Shown: piece after piece, positions 1-14,821 of the stretch | How the letters are laid out: every line of letters starts with the position of its first letter | Position numbering within the stretch: position 1 is the stretch's first letter | The notes under the pieces: model-generated | Database searches by the model: none | Told to the model about the DNA's origin: nothing | The model's input: only the letters and a program-made list of their open reading frames with translations | Translations under genes and position numbers: made by a program | Origin: Oscillospiraceae bacterium | GTDB taxonomy: Bacteria; Bacillota; Clostridia; Oscillospirales; Ruminococcaceae | Assembly (NCBI GenBank): GCA_022791315.1 | Contig: JAAVYW010000042.1 | Coordinates: forward strand, 1-64,000 | Direction of reading: 5' to 3' | DNA length: 64,000 bases

Positions 1-1044
1 CCGCGCCGGCATCGCGCTGGTCGGTGTGTTTGCTCGCCGGGGGGGCGGGGGGCTCCCCCGGCCGGCCTGGGTGGGGGGGCTGACTACTTTTGGGGGCAGG
101 GTCCGCTCGGGGAGATGGGCGGGGGGGGGGGCTCGCTGGGCCACCAGCTTGACAGCGGTGGCGCTGAGATAGGGCACATGGGTGCTGATGCTGGTGAGGG
201 CGGGTTCCACCAGCTCCGAGAGAGCGGTGTCGTTAAAACTCACCACGCTGATGTCTCCAGGCACATGGAGGCCCTGGGTGGTAAGGCCCCGCACCAGGCC
301 GATAGCCACCTCCTCGTTGGCAGCGATATAGGCGGTGGGGAGGGGGAAGCCTTGGGACAGCCGGAGGACGGCGGCCTCACAGGCGGCTTGGGCCCGCATG
401 ACAGTGTTCAGCAGGAGCTCGGGACGGTAGAGCCCTTTGGACTGGCGGTCTTCGGTATAGGCTTGGAGGCGGGGGGACTGTTCCCCAGGGCCGCAGGGGC
501 CGGCAAAGCCGATTTGGGTGTGGCCCAGCTCCTCCAAATGGGCAATGGCCTGGATCACCCCCAGCTGGAAATTGAGTACCACAGAGTCGTGGTGCAGCTC
601 GTCGGGAGAGGAGTCCAGGAAGACCAGATTGCTGCACAGCGCCTCTAAATCCTGCACCTGCTCTGGGGAGAAGGTGCCAATGGCGATGATGCCCTGGAGG
701 GGCGGGGCTGCGGGGAGGTAGCCCTGGGGCGTGTGGAGGAGAGGGATGGCCTCGATGCGCTGCTCCTGGCAGAGCTGCCGGGTGCAGCTTTTTAGATAGA
801 GGTAGTAGGGGTCTTCCAGCTGCTCGGCGGGGGAGTGGGTCTCGGCCAGGCCCACCCGGAGCCGTGGTTTGACGCTGCGGCCCCGGCGGCTCTTGGTGGA
901 GGGGTAGCGCAGCTCGCCCGCCGCCTCCAGAATCCTCTGGCGGGTCTGGGGGCTGGCGCTCATGGTGGGGTCGCCGCTGAGGATGCGGGAGATGGTGGCG
1001 GCGGAAAAGCCGGTGAGCTCCGAGAGCTCCTTTAATGTGGACAT
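1..1044 (-). CDS. LacI/GalR-family transcriptional regulator (partial, probable frame break near the window edge)
   Basis: The protein opens with MSTLKELSELTGFSAATISR, a typical LacI-type helix-turn-helix with hinge helix, followed by a periplasmic-binding-protein-like effector domain. Recognisable parts include the IPTAYIAANEEVAIG-like stretch and the closing VPGDISVVSFNDT and ALTSISTH motifs. The start at 1044 overlaps the end of galT by 13 bases, so the two are co-transcribed, which suggests control of galactose or related sugar use (inference). After the segment SATAVKLVAQR the reading frame meets an 11-base G run (121-131 on the plus strand). In the given frame the tail becomes Pro/Arg-rich nonsense, whereas a one-base shift restores the family-like ERTLPPKVV. 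The 3' end is therefore probably damaged by sequence error, and the gene also runs off the window. Confidence 0.85.
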   Translation of the reverse strand, partial: MSTLKELSELTGFSAATISRILSGDPTMSASPQTRQRILEAAGELRYPSTKSRRGRSVKPRLRVGLAETHSPAEQLEDPYYLYLKSCTRQLCQEQRIEAIPLLHTPQGYLPAAPPLQGIIAIGTFSPEQVQDLEALCSNLVFLDSSPDELHHDSVVLNFQLGVIQAIAHLEELGHTQIGFAGPCGPGEQSPRLQAYTEDRQSKGLYRPELLLNTVMRAQAACEAAVLRLSQGFPLPTAYIAANEEVAIGLVRGLTTQGLHVPGDISVVSFNDTALSELVEPALTSISTHVPYLSATAVKLVAQRAPPPAHLPERTLPPKVVSPPTQAGRGSPPPPRRANTPTSAMPAR

Positions 1045-2549
1045 GGCGCACCTCCCAGCCCCTTCTGGACAAAGTGCAGGAAGGCGGCGCGGCCCGCTTC
1101 GTCCTGCTTGAAGACGCCGCAGTGCTCCAAGACCTGGGAGAACACCAGGCCCACCTCCTGCCGCAGGACTTCGCCACAGGTTTCCCGGGTGAAGCCAGGA
1201 TGCTTGGCGGCGATTTCGGCGGCCCAGGGGGCGTGCTTGGCGGTGCGGGGGTCGTCAGCCGGGTCTTTTCCCGTGAGGAGGCACGCCTCCAGCAGGGCCA
1301 GCTCCTCCTTGAGACGGGCGGGGAGCACAGCCAGGCCCATCACCTCGATAAGGCCGATGTTCTCCTTCTTGATATGGTGCAGGGGGGCGTGGGGGTGGAA
1401 GAGGCCCAGGGGATGCTCTTCGGTGGTGCGGTTGTTGCGCAGGACCAAGTCCAGTTCCGGCTGCCCCTCCCGCATCCGGGCAATGGGGGTAATCGTGTTG
1501 TGGGGGGTGTCCCCGGTGTGGGAGAGGAGGGAGACAGAGGGGTCGCTGTAATCCCGCCAGCTGTCCAGCACCTGCCCGGCCAGGGAGACAAGCTCCTCTG
1601 CGCTGGCGCTGCGCAGCCGCAGCACTGACATGGGCCAGCGGACAATGCCGCCCCTTACACCGGGAAAAGCGGGGAAGGAGAGCGGCGTTTCTATTGGGGC
1701 CCGCTCCATGGCGAAGACATAGCGCCCGCCCTGGAAATGCTCGTGGGACAGGATAGAGCCCCCTACGATGGGCAAATCAGCATTGGAGCCCACAAAATAG
1801 TGGGGGAAGCGGGAGACAAATTCCAGCAGGCGGCGGAAAGTAGCGCGGTCAATGCGCATGGGGCGGTGCTCCCCGCTCAGGATAATGCAGTGCTCAGGAT
1901 AGTAGACATAGGGGGAATACTGGAAAAACCAGGGTTCCTCCCCCAATGAGATGGGGATTAGACGCAGATTCTGCCGCGCCGCAGTGTCGAGCCGGCCGGC
2001 GTAGCCCTCGTTTTCCCGACAGAGGGCGCAGGCGGGGTAGGAGGTGGCAGGCAGGCTGCGGGCGGCGGCAATGGCCTTGGGATCCTTCTCGGGCTTCGAG
2101 AGGTTGACAGTGATGTCCAGTTCCCCATAGGGGGTAGGGGTTTTCCACTTTATGTCCCTCGCTACCCGCTCGCTGCGGATGTAGTGGCAGTCCTGGCAGA
2201 GATGGTAAAACCAATCGGTGGCAGCTTGGGGCCCGGTGCTCTCCAGCTCCCGGAAGCGGCGGACGACAGCGCTGGGCGGCGGGGTCACTTCACCCATAAT
2301 CCGGGTGTCGAACAAATCCCGGCCGGTGGGGCTGTCTTGGGGCAGGAGGCCCTGGGCAGCGGCATAGCCGGTCATGGCCTGCAAAATCTCCGGCAGGCTC
2401 TCGCCTACGGTGTCGTTGTCCTCCTCCCAGCCAGGGAGGCCGAAGAGGGAGAGCAGCCGGTTTTTCAGCCAGGGAAGGTCTTCAGCGGGGGAAAGGCCGG
2501 CGGTAAAGGCATAGCTTAAAAGGCGCTCGATTGCTGCGTAAATCATCAC
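1032..2549 (-). CDS. galT: UTP--hexose-1-phosphate / galactose-1-phosphate uridylyltransferase, Firmicutes type 2
   Basis: This 505-residue protein matches the large Firmicutes GalT family (GalT type 2), which transfers UMP between UDP-glucose and galactose 1-phosphate in the Leloir pathway. Seen directly are the start MIYAAIERLLSYAF, the SHEHFQGG motif and the LFHPHAPLHHIKKENIG segment with paired histidines. The length fits the family (about 490-510). It has its own promoter (2594-2622) and is followed, with a 13-base overlap, by a LacI-type regulator. galK and galE are not in the window; they may lie beyond position 1. The reading starts at two adjacent ATG codons, 2549 being the first. 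Confidence 0.95.
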   Translation of the reverse strand: MMIYAAIERLLSYAFTAGLSPAEDLPWLKNRLLSLFGLPGWEEDNDTVGESLPEILQAMTGYAAAQGLLPQDSPTGRDLFDTRIMGEVTPPPSAVVRRFRELESTGPQAATDWFYHLCQDCHYIRSERVARDIKWKTPTPYGELDITVNLSKPEKDPKAIAAARSLPATSYPACALCRENEGYAGRLDTAARQNLRLIPISLGEEPWFFQYSPYVYYPEHCIILSGEHRPMRIDRATFRRLLEFVSRFPHYFVGSNADLPIVGGSILSHEHFQGGRYVFAMERAPIETPLSFPAFPGVRGGIVRWPMSVLRLRSASAEELVSLAGQVLDSWRDYSDPSVSLLSHTGDTPHNTITPIARMREGQPELDLVLRNNRTTEEHPLGLFHPHAPLHHIKKENIGLIEVMGLAVLPARLKEELALLEACLLTGKDPADDPRTAKHAPWAAEIAAKHPGFTRETCGEVLRQEVGLVFSQVLEHCGVFKQDEAGRAAFLHFVQKGLGGAPCPH

Positions 2550-2593
2550 ACCATATCCTCTCTTTGGGAAAAGTTTTGAGAATCTGCCTCTTG

Positions 2594-2622
2594 ATTATAG
2601 CGGGTTTTTAGGGTGGACGCAA
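2594..2622 (-). promoter_or_regulatory. Predicted sigma-A promoter for galT
   Basis: On the minus strand TTGCGT (2617-2622) is followed after 17 bases by TATAAT (2594-2599), about 45 bases before the galT start. Both boxes and spacing fit a vegetative promoter. No clear LacI-type palindrome was recognised around it. Confidence 0.75.
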
Positions 2623-2652
2623 GATATTTTAGTAAAAATTCATTTTTGCGGC

Positions 2653-2692
2653 AAATAGGGCCGCTGCTGGGGTTTCCCAGGCGGCCCTATTT
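2653..2692 (-). terminator. Stem-loop terminator after ogt
   Basis: AAATAGGGCCGC and GCGGCCCTATTT form a 12-bp stem with a further CTGGG/CCCAG inner stem. It sits 10 bases after the ogt stop codon and separates ogt from the galT promoter. The T tract is short, so it may act mainly as a stable hairpin. Confidence 0.7.
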
Positions 2693-2702
2693 ATGGCGGG
2701 AA

Positions 2703-3179
2703 TTATCCGTTCCTTTGGCTGCCCTGTTCCAGTTTTAAGAGGGCGGCCTTCATGTCCAGGCCTCCGGCATAGCCGGTGAGGGAGCCGTTTGTGCCAACAA
2801 CCCGGTGGCAGGGGATGAGGATGGCGATGGGATTGCAGTGGTTGGCCATGCCCACAGCGCGAAACCCCTTGGGGATGCCCACAGCGACAGCCAAATCCTT
2901 ATAGGTGCAGGTCTCCCCGTAAGGGACTTTTTGAAGTGCCTCCCACACCCGGCACTGGAAGAGGGTGCCGCGGGGGGAGAGGGGCAGGTCGAACACCTGG
3001 CGGCGGCCTGCGAAATACTCCCCCAGCTGCTGGGCGGCCCTTTGGAGCAGGGGAGTTTTGCCCAGCCCGCAGCCTGCAGGTTCAGGGGTGCCGGGCAGGA
3101 GCAGGTGGGTGAGCGCCCCGTCCTCCTCCACCAGGCCGAAGCGGCCCAGGGGGAAATCGCCGTACCAGACTGTCTTCAT
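2703..3179 (-). CDS. ogt: Methylated-DNA--[protein]-cysteine S-methyltransferase
   Basis: The enzyme removes alkyl groups from O6-alkylguanine in DNA by suicide transfer to its own cysteine. The active-site motif IPCHRVV with the acceptor cysteine is present, followed by the GSLTGYAGGL segment, and the helix-turn-helix region includes PYGETCTYKDLA. The start at 3179 (MKTVWYGDF) is chosen because AAAGGAGG lies about 8 bases upstream; an earlier in-frame Met at 3227 adds an unconserved leader overlapping the next gene. The 158-residue length is typical. It is probably transcribed with the upstream small gene or from the tRNA promoter region, with a hairpin terminator just after it. Confidence 0.95.
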   Translation of the reverse strand: MKTVWYGDFPLGRFGLVEEDGALTHLLLPGTPEPAGCGLGKTPLLQRAAQQLGEYFAGRRQVFDLPLSPRGTLFQCRVWEALQKVPYGETCTYKDLAVAVGIPKGFRAVGMANHCNPIAILIPCHRVVGTNGSLTGYAGGLDMKAALLKLEQGSQRNG

Positions 3180-3202
3180 ATGAGTTGCCTCCTTTGAAAA
3201 TG

Positions 3203-3592
3203 TTATTGGGGGTTGCTGTCTCTCCATTTATTGATAAGAAGAATATCTTTTAAATCCTTTTCCCGGCCAATTTTTTCTTTCATTCTTATCATCCCATCAA
3301 GGGAGACCACTGGCAGGCCATGCAATAAAATGACGTTATCCTCTATCCAGTTTTCAAATATCTCAATTGTGCTGGAGAAAAGGATCTTTCTGCTTCCGTC
3401 GGGGAGGACTTCGGTGCGATACCCTTTGCGCTCAAGTTTATCAGCCATGTAAGAGGTACAGCCCAAATCAATATCCCGCGTCATATTCTTGATTCCGTGT
3501 AATACCATTGCGGCACCTGATGTTACCCAGTATTCACTGCTGTCAAAGGCCGCTTTTTTCAATAAATGTATGATGTCTTCTCTGTTTAGCAT
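3203..3592 (-). CDS. Small nucleotidyltransferase-fold protein (DUF6036/AbiEii-like)
   Basis: A 129-residue protein starting MLNREDIIHLLKKAA behind a good GGGAGG ribosome binding site. It contains WVTSGAAMVLHGIKN followed by MTRDIDLG, the pattern (small residues, LHG, T-x-DID) of minimal nucleotidyltransferase-fold proteins related to toxin/abortive-infection NTases and DUF6036. The C-terminal part (VVSLDGMIRMKEKIGREKDLKDI) matches the usual substrate-side helix and KD motif. The gene is more AT-rich than its neighbours and lies directly downstream of tRNA-Thr, which hints at acquisition. No partner antitoxin gene is visible next to it, so a toxin role is unproven. Confidence 0.65.
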   Translation of the reverse strand: MLNREDIIHLLKKAAFDSSEYWVTSGAAMVLHGIKNMTRDIDLGCTSYMADKLERKGYRTEVLPDGSRKILFSSTIEIFENWIEDNVILLHGLPVVSLDGMIRMKEKIGREKDLKDILLINKWRDSNPQ

Positions 3593-3623
3593 AAAACCTC
3601 CCTTTCCGGGTGATGTCGTGGGA

Positions 3624-3673
3624 AAAATAGAACTCCCCACCGGCACAGCGTTTGCTGCGGGGAGGGGAGTTCT
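3624..3673 (-). terminator. Rho-independent terminator after tRNA-Thr
   Basis: AGAACTCCCC and GGGGAGTTCT (3629-3638 and 3664-3673) form a 10-bp stem followed on the minus strand by ATTTTTCCC. It begins 5 bases after the tRNA 3' end. Confidence 0.9.
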
Positions 3674-3678
3674 TGAAC

Positions 3679-3753
3679 TGGAGCTACTGGTCGGATTTGA
3701 ACCGACGACCTGCTCATTACGAGTGAGCTGCTCTACCCCTGAGCCACAGTAGC
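3679..3753 (-). tRNA. tRNA-Thr (anticodon CGT)
   Basis: The minus strand folds as a complete cloverleaf of 75 bases: acceptor GCTACTG/CAGTAGC, D stem GCTC/GAGC, anticodon stem GCTCA/TGAGC with loop CTCGTAA, and T arm GTCGG-TTCAAAT-CCGAC. The discriminator base is T and CCA is encoded. Anticodon CGT reads ACG (Thr). It has its own promoter and terminator. Confidence 0.96.
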
Positions 3754-3791
3754 AAGGAAAACACCCTAAAAAGGACGACATCACTTTTCCT

Positions 3792-3819
3792 ATTATATCG
3801 GATTTGGAGAAAGAGTCAA
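3792..3819 (-). promoter_or_regulatory. Promoter for tRNA-Thr
   Basis: On the minus strand TTGACT (3814-3819), a 16-base spacer and TATAAT (3792-3797) lie about 40 bases before the tRNA 5' end. Confidence 0.85.
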
Positions 3820-3860
3820 GAGTTTTTGAAAAAAAGAAGGGAAAAAACGTAAAATTCTGG

Positions 3861-3889
3861 TTGAAACTTGACGGGATAGGGTTTATAAT
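3861..3889 (+). promoter_or_regulatory. Promoter upstream of the SGNH hydrolase gene
   Basis: TTGAAA (3861-3866), 17 bases, then TATAAT (3884-3889). It drives rightward transcription through a leader of about 280 bases. Confidence 0.8.
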
Positions 3890-4178
3890 AATATCTAGAC
3901 AATAAACTGCGGGCCAGGGTTTCTGGCCGGTTTTCGTTGTAAATAGAAGAGACTACTGGTTTTCCTCAATCGGCCCTGTGCCATATGGCGGAGACGGGGT
4001 TTGTGGGATTGGGAGAAAAATGTTTGGATGTTTTGGCTTTTTTGCCAAGGCTCAATTTGATTCATAGAGAGGGCGCTGATTTTGAATGCAAAGGGAATTC
4101 GTCCCCGCAGGGCCGCAGGCAGGCCTTCCCGCCCTCTTTGACAATAATTTGAATATTCCTGGAAAGGATGAGAACAGA
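3890..4178 (+). other. Untranslated leader of the SGNH hydrolase gene, with early hairpin
   Basis: This gene-free stretch carries, just after the predicted start of transcription, the hairpin GGCCAG-GGTTT-CTGGCC followed by GGTTTTCG (about 3914-3936), which resembles a weak terminator. The rest shows no motif of a known riboswitch that I recognise. Confidence 0.4.
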
Positions 4179-5279
4179 GTGGCAGAGGTACACAAGAAGC
4201 GCAAAGGCGCGCCGGTGCTTCCCATCATTATTTTCCTGCTGATTGCATTGCTGGCGGCGTCTTGTGCCGCTTATATCATACATGAAAAGGGGTTATTCCC
4301 CTTCCCGGTAAACCCAGATACGCAAAGTGTGGGGGAGCAAGACCCCCCAATTCTCACTGACGGGGATGTCCCGGACCCACCGGAGGACCCAGGGCCGGAT
4401 GAAGAGGACCCGGCTGTTTTGCCGCCGAAGAAGGACCCGGACGAGGAGGAAGAGGACCCCGCTGACGACGAGCCGGTGATTCAGCTGCCAGACCCCAGCC
4501 AGGAGGAGAACCCTCCTGTCACCTCGGGGGAGGCAAACGCCAAGGCGGAATACGCTTACTTTGATGACGCGGTGTTTATCGGGGACTCCCTGACCCAGGG
4601 GCTGGATATTTATGGAAAGCTGCCAAATGCCAGCTACATTGCCAGCCAGGGCATCAATCCCCAGACCATCCATGGATCTATCGTCCTCACTGACGGGCGG
4701 ACGGTGACAGTGCTGGAGGAGCTGGCCAGGGTGCCCCACCGGAAAATCTACGTCATGCTGGGCTCTAACGGCATTGCCTGGATGAGCAAGCAGGCAATTG
4801 TAGACTACTACACCCAGCTGCTGGAATCCCTCAAGGCTGCGGCGCCGGACTCCATCATCTATGTGCAGTCCATCCTGCCGGTGACGGCCGCTAAGTCCCA
4901 GGATGAGCGCTATGCCAACAGCAAAATCTGTGACTATAACAAAGCGCTGGAAAAAATGGCGAAAGAGCAGAATGTCTATTACCTGGATGTTGCCCAGGCA
5001 GTGAAGAATGAGGAGGGCGTGTTGCCCCAAGAGGCCTCCCCCTCTGATGGGATGCATATGACAGCCCCCTACTATCAGAAATGGGTGGATTACCTGCTGG
5101 CCCATACGGTGGAAGACCCTGCCGCCCCGAAAGAACCGGAGGCGGACAAGCCGGAGGAGGAGAATCCAGAGGCAGAGCCCACGATGGCTCCTGAAGAGGA
5201 GGTCGTGGAAGCCGACAAGAAGCTGACTCTTTCCAAAGAGGAGAAAAAGGAGGCAGCGGACGGGGATAAGACGGAGTAG
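4179..5279 (+). CDS. Membrane-anchored SGNH/GDSL-type hydrolase
   Basis: The GTG start at 4179 follows GGAAAGGA. Residues about 10-32 (APVLPIIIFLLIALLAASC) form one transmembrane or signal-anchor segment. A Pro/Asp/Glu-rich linker of about 90 residues follows, then an SGNH domain: block I VFIGDSLTQG (nucleophile Ser137), block III MLGSNGIAW, and block V with Asp290 and His293 in SDGMHM. A second acidic tail closes the protein. SGNH enzymes of this topology usually de-esterify or handle O-acetyl groups of wall polymers; the substrate here is unknown. It is followed 60 bases later by a small membrane-protein gene, probably in the same transcript. An in-frame ATG at 4086 is less likely because it has no ribosome binding site. 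Confidence 0.85.
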   Translation: MAEVHKKRKGAPVLPIIIFLLIALLAASCAAYIIHEKGLFPFPVNPDTQSVGEQDPPILTDGDVPDPPEDPGPDEEDPAVLPPKKDPDEEEEDPADDEPVIQLPDPSQEENPPVTSGEANAKAEYAYFDDAVFIGDSLTQGLDIYGKLPNASYIASQGINPQTIHGSIVLTDGRTVTVLEELARVPHRKIYVMLGSNGIAWMSKQAIVDYYTQLLESLKAAAPDSIIYVQSILPVTAAKSQDERYANSKICDYNKALEKMAKEQNVYYLDVAQAVKNEEGVLPQEASPSDGMHMTAPYYQKWVDYLLAHTVEDPAAPKEPEADKPEEENPEAEPTMAPEEEVVEADKKLTLSKEEKKEAADGDKTE

Positions 5280-5339
5280 CCGCGCATATTATGATAGAGA
5301 GGCTCGGAGAAACTGGGCATCGGGAGAGGGGAGAAGGGA

Positions 5340-5693
5340 ATGTACGCCGGTTCGATTGCGATTATTGCTGTCATTGCGCTGATGGCGGGGGTGTTTTTGA
5401 AGGCTGGCAAGATGAACTATGTCTTGGCTGTGGCCCCGCTGGTGGTAGTGCCGGCAGTACACCTCATCGGCTATCCCTTGTCGGCCCAGCTGGGAAAGCT
5501 GCTGCCGCCCCGCCCGGCCCTCTTTGCCACCCTGCTGGATTTGGGGGCGCTGGCGGTCTCGGCCATCCTCTTTGGGTTTGTGGCGGGCTCCCTCATCGAG
5601 CCGGGGAAGAGCAGGAAAATCTATCTCATCTGCTGTGGGCTTTTCAGCGTGGTGCTCACCATGGTGCTGGTTTCCAGCTTGGTGACCTATTAA
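5340..5693 (+). CDS. Small integral membrane protein, function unknown
   Basis: A 117-residue hydrophobic protein starting MYAGSIAIIAVIALMAG behind GGAGAGGGGAGAAGGG. Four membrane segments can be read: about residues 3-22, 27-47, 61-84 and 92-115. I do not recognise a family. It follows the SGNH hydrolase gene and ends at a terminator, so the pair form a two-gene unit and may work together at the membrane (inference from position only). Confidence 0.7.
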   Translation: MYAGSIAIIAVIALMAGVFLKAGKMNYVLAVAPLVVVPAVHLIGYPLSAQLGKLLPPRPALFATLLDLGALAVSAILFGFVAGSLIEPGKSRKIYLICCGLFSVVLTMVLVSSLVTY

Positions 5694-5741
5694 AAAGAGA
5701 ATCATCCCCGCTCCGTGAAGGCCGGGCGGGGATGGAACGAC

Positions 5742-5769
5742 AGGGCGGGCGCTAGGCTCGCCCTTTTTT
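5742..5769 (+). terminator. Rho-independent terminator after the SGNH/membrane-protein unit
   Basis: AGGGCG and CGCCCT form the stem, with an inner GC/GC pair, followed by a run of six T. A second GC-rich inverted repeat (CCCCGC/GCGGGG) lies just upstream. Confidence 0.85.
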
Positions 5770-5946
5770 CATGGAGGGCTGCACGCCCCTGCTAGGGGAA
5801 GGGGGCTAAGGATAAAGGGAGGAGGGCGCGGGGACAAGCCGGCTCCCAGAAGCCGGGAGGGCGGAAGCTAAAGCTAAAATAAAAAGACCCCGCTAGGCCG
5901 ATAAAAGCCAGCGAGGGAATTCTTGGAAAAAAACGGGGAAAACCTG
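5770..5946. other. Gene-free stretch before the rpoB promoter
   Basis: Purine-rich sequence with one small inverted repeat (CCGGCT/AGCCGG). No ORF with a ribosome binding site and no rplJ/rplL remnant is seen. Confidence 0.4.
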
Positions 5947-5975
5947 TTGACAGAAAGTGCAATTTGTAGTATAAT
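5947..5975 (+). promoter_or_regulatory. Consensus promoter for rpoBC
   Basis: TTGACA (5947-5952), exactly 17 bases, then TATAAT (5970-5975): a perfect sigma-A consensus. The leader to rpoB is about 150 bases. Confidence 0.93.
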
Positions 5976-6130
5976 ACTATACTGTATCAAAATGGGTATG
6001 CATGTCTACGGCACAAAACAAATTATAGCATACCCCGGGTTAAAATTCAATACCATTTTGCAAAAATCGACAGAACGGGCGGGGCCTGGGCTGGGATATT
6101 TGTGGAATCGGCGGCCAATAGAGGAATGGA

Positions 6131-9883
<3,753 letters not shown>

Positions 9884-9899
9884 GAAAGAGGGGTCGTGC

Positions 9900-13460
<3,561 letters not shown>

Positions 13461-13469
13461 TGGTATATT

Positions 13470-13702
13470 AAGTAGGTGCGTGGCTTTGGAGGGGAAATGG
13501 AAGAGTTTCCCTTCCAAAATCACCAAATTTGTGTTGTTAAGGGTGCCTTTCCTTGGGGAAATGCCCCATAACATAGGAATGACAGGGCAGACGCCGGCAG
13601 AAAGCCTGCTTCTTTCAGAATTTTTCGGTTTTGCCCAAAAATTCCGGCGGCTGACACCTGGATTTCAACAATACCATATTTTAAGACCAAGGAGGTGCAA
13701 GT
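13470..13702 (+). other. Leader of the rpsL operon with several hairpins
   Basis: A leader of about 220 bases. Visible inverted repeats are GGAGGGGAAA/TTTCCCTTCC (about 13489-13516) and GAATTTTT/AAAAATTC (about 13618-13645). It may bind a ribosomal protein such as S7 or S12 for autoregulation (inference); I do not recognise a described Rfam structure. Confidence 0.4.
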
Positions 13703-14125
13703 ATGCCAACATTTAACCAGCTTGTAAGAAAGGGTAGACAGAGCGTTGAGAAGAAGTCCACGGCTCCTGCTTTGGGAAAAGGCTATAACTCCAAAAAGCG
13801 CGAGTACAACGACAACAAATCTCCTCAAAAGCGCGGTGTTTGCACAGCGGTGAGAACCATGACCCCCAAAAAGCCCAACTCGGCGCTGAGAAAAATTGCC
13901 AGAGTCAGGCTTACCAATGGCCTGGAAGTGACCGCCTACATCCCGGGTATTGGGCACAACCTGCAGGAGCACAGCTCTGTGCTGATTCGCGGCGGGCGTG
14001 TCAAAGACCTGCCTGGTACCCGTTACCACATCATTCGCGGTACCCTGGACACCCAGGGCGTGGCGAACCGGATGCAGGCCCGTTCCAAATACGGCGCTAA
14101 GCGTCCCAAAGCTGGAAAGAAATAA
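13703..14125 (+). CDS. rpsL: Small ribosomal subunit protein uS12
   Basis: A 140-residue S12 of the long Firmicutes type ([14 protein letters not shown] before SPQKRGVCT). The decoding-site lysines in [11 protein letters not shown] and [12 protein letters not shown] are unchanged, predicting streptomycin sensitivity. The AAGGAGGTG binding site is excellent. It heads rpsL-rpsG-fusA. Confidence 0.98.
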   Translation: MPTFNQLVRKGRQSVEKKSTAPALGKGYNSKKREYNDNKSPQKRGVCTAVRTMTPKKPNSALRKIARVRLTNGLEVTAYIPGIGHNLQEHSSVLIRGGRVKDLPGTRYHIIRGTLDTQGVANRMQARSKYGAKRPKAGKK

Positions 14126-14259
14126 GCAAAACATCCTAAAACACGTTTTGGCTAACCAAGACCAGGATTTGATATAGAGTCCTGACTTGGCGCCGCGGGA
14201 GTTTTGTCACTTTCGAGTACCGATGATATCATGGAAAAATTGTGAAGGAGGGAAGCGAA

Positions 14260-14730
14260 GTGCCAAGAAGAGGACAAATCACAAAGAGAGATGTGCTGCC
14301 CGACCCGCTTTATAATTCCAAGCTGGTCACCCGTCTGATTAACAATATCATGTATGACGGGAAAAAAGGCGTGGCGCAGAAGATTGTGTACGAGGCATTC
14401 GAGCTTGTGCAGGAAAAGACAGGCAAGGAACCCCTGGAGGCCTTTACCGAGGCCATGGAGAACGTCATGCCTGTACTGGAGGTCAAGGCCCGCCGTGTGG
14501 GCGGCTCGACCTATCAGGTGCCCATGGAAGTCCGTCCTGAGAGAAGAACGACTCTGGGCCTGCGGTGGATAACCACCTATTCCCGCAATCGTTCCGAGCG
14601 GACGATGAAGGAGCGGCTGGCCGGTGAAATCGTGGACGCGATGAACGGCAGCGGCGGTGCCTTTAAGAAGCGGGAAGACACCCACAAGATGGCAGATGCC
14701 AACAAGGCGTTTGCCCACTACAGATGGTAA
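14260..14730 (+). CDS. rpsG: Small ribosomal subunit protein uS7
   Basis: S7 nucleates assembly of the 30S head on 16S rRNA. The protein reads [20 protein letters not shown] and ends [15 protein letters not shown], both typical. The GTG at 14260 is chosen as start because AAGGAGG lies 10 bases upstream and S7 conventionally begins (M)PRRG; the 156-residue length is standard. It lies between rpsL and fusA in the classical str-operon order. Confidence 0.97.
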   Translation: MPRRGQITKRDVLPDPLYNSKLVTRLINNIMYDGKKGVAQKIVYEAFELVQEKTGKEPLEAFTEAMENVMPVLEVKARRVGGSTYQVPMEVRPERRTTLGLRWITTYSRNRSERTMKERLAGEIVDAMNGSGGAFKKREDTHKMADANKAFAHYRW

Positions 14731-14821
14731 CTGCCAGCGCAGATACTACCATTGTGAATGGTAAGAGAAAGCAAATGCCTGCCCCCAGGGCGGGCGTTGC
14801 CGGATTTGAAGGAGAGATTCC

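Noticed and set aside
377..1177. Alternative minus-strand frame over the LacI-type gene
   Set aside because: It is Arg/Pro-rich without motifs, while the frame starting at 1044 gives a clear LacI helix-turn-helix.
3593..3784. N-terminal extension of the small nucleotidyltransferase gene
   Set aside because: The extended frame would translate through tRNA-Thr and its terminator; the internal ATG at 3592 has a good binding site.
3754..4085. Riboswitch in the leader before the SGNH hydrolase
   Set aside because: Only one short hairpin is seen; no conserved core of a known class could be recognised.
13830..13990. Possible streptomycin-resistance changes in rpsL
   Set aside because: Both decoding-site lysines (TPKKPNS and GRVKDLP) are unchanged.
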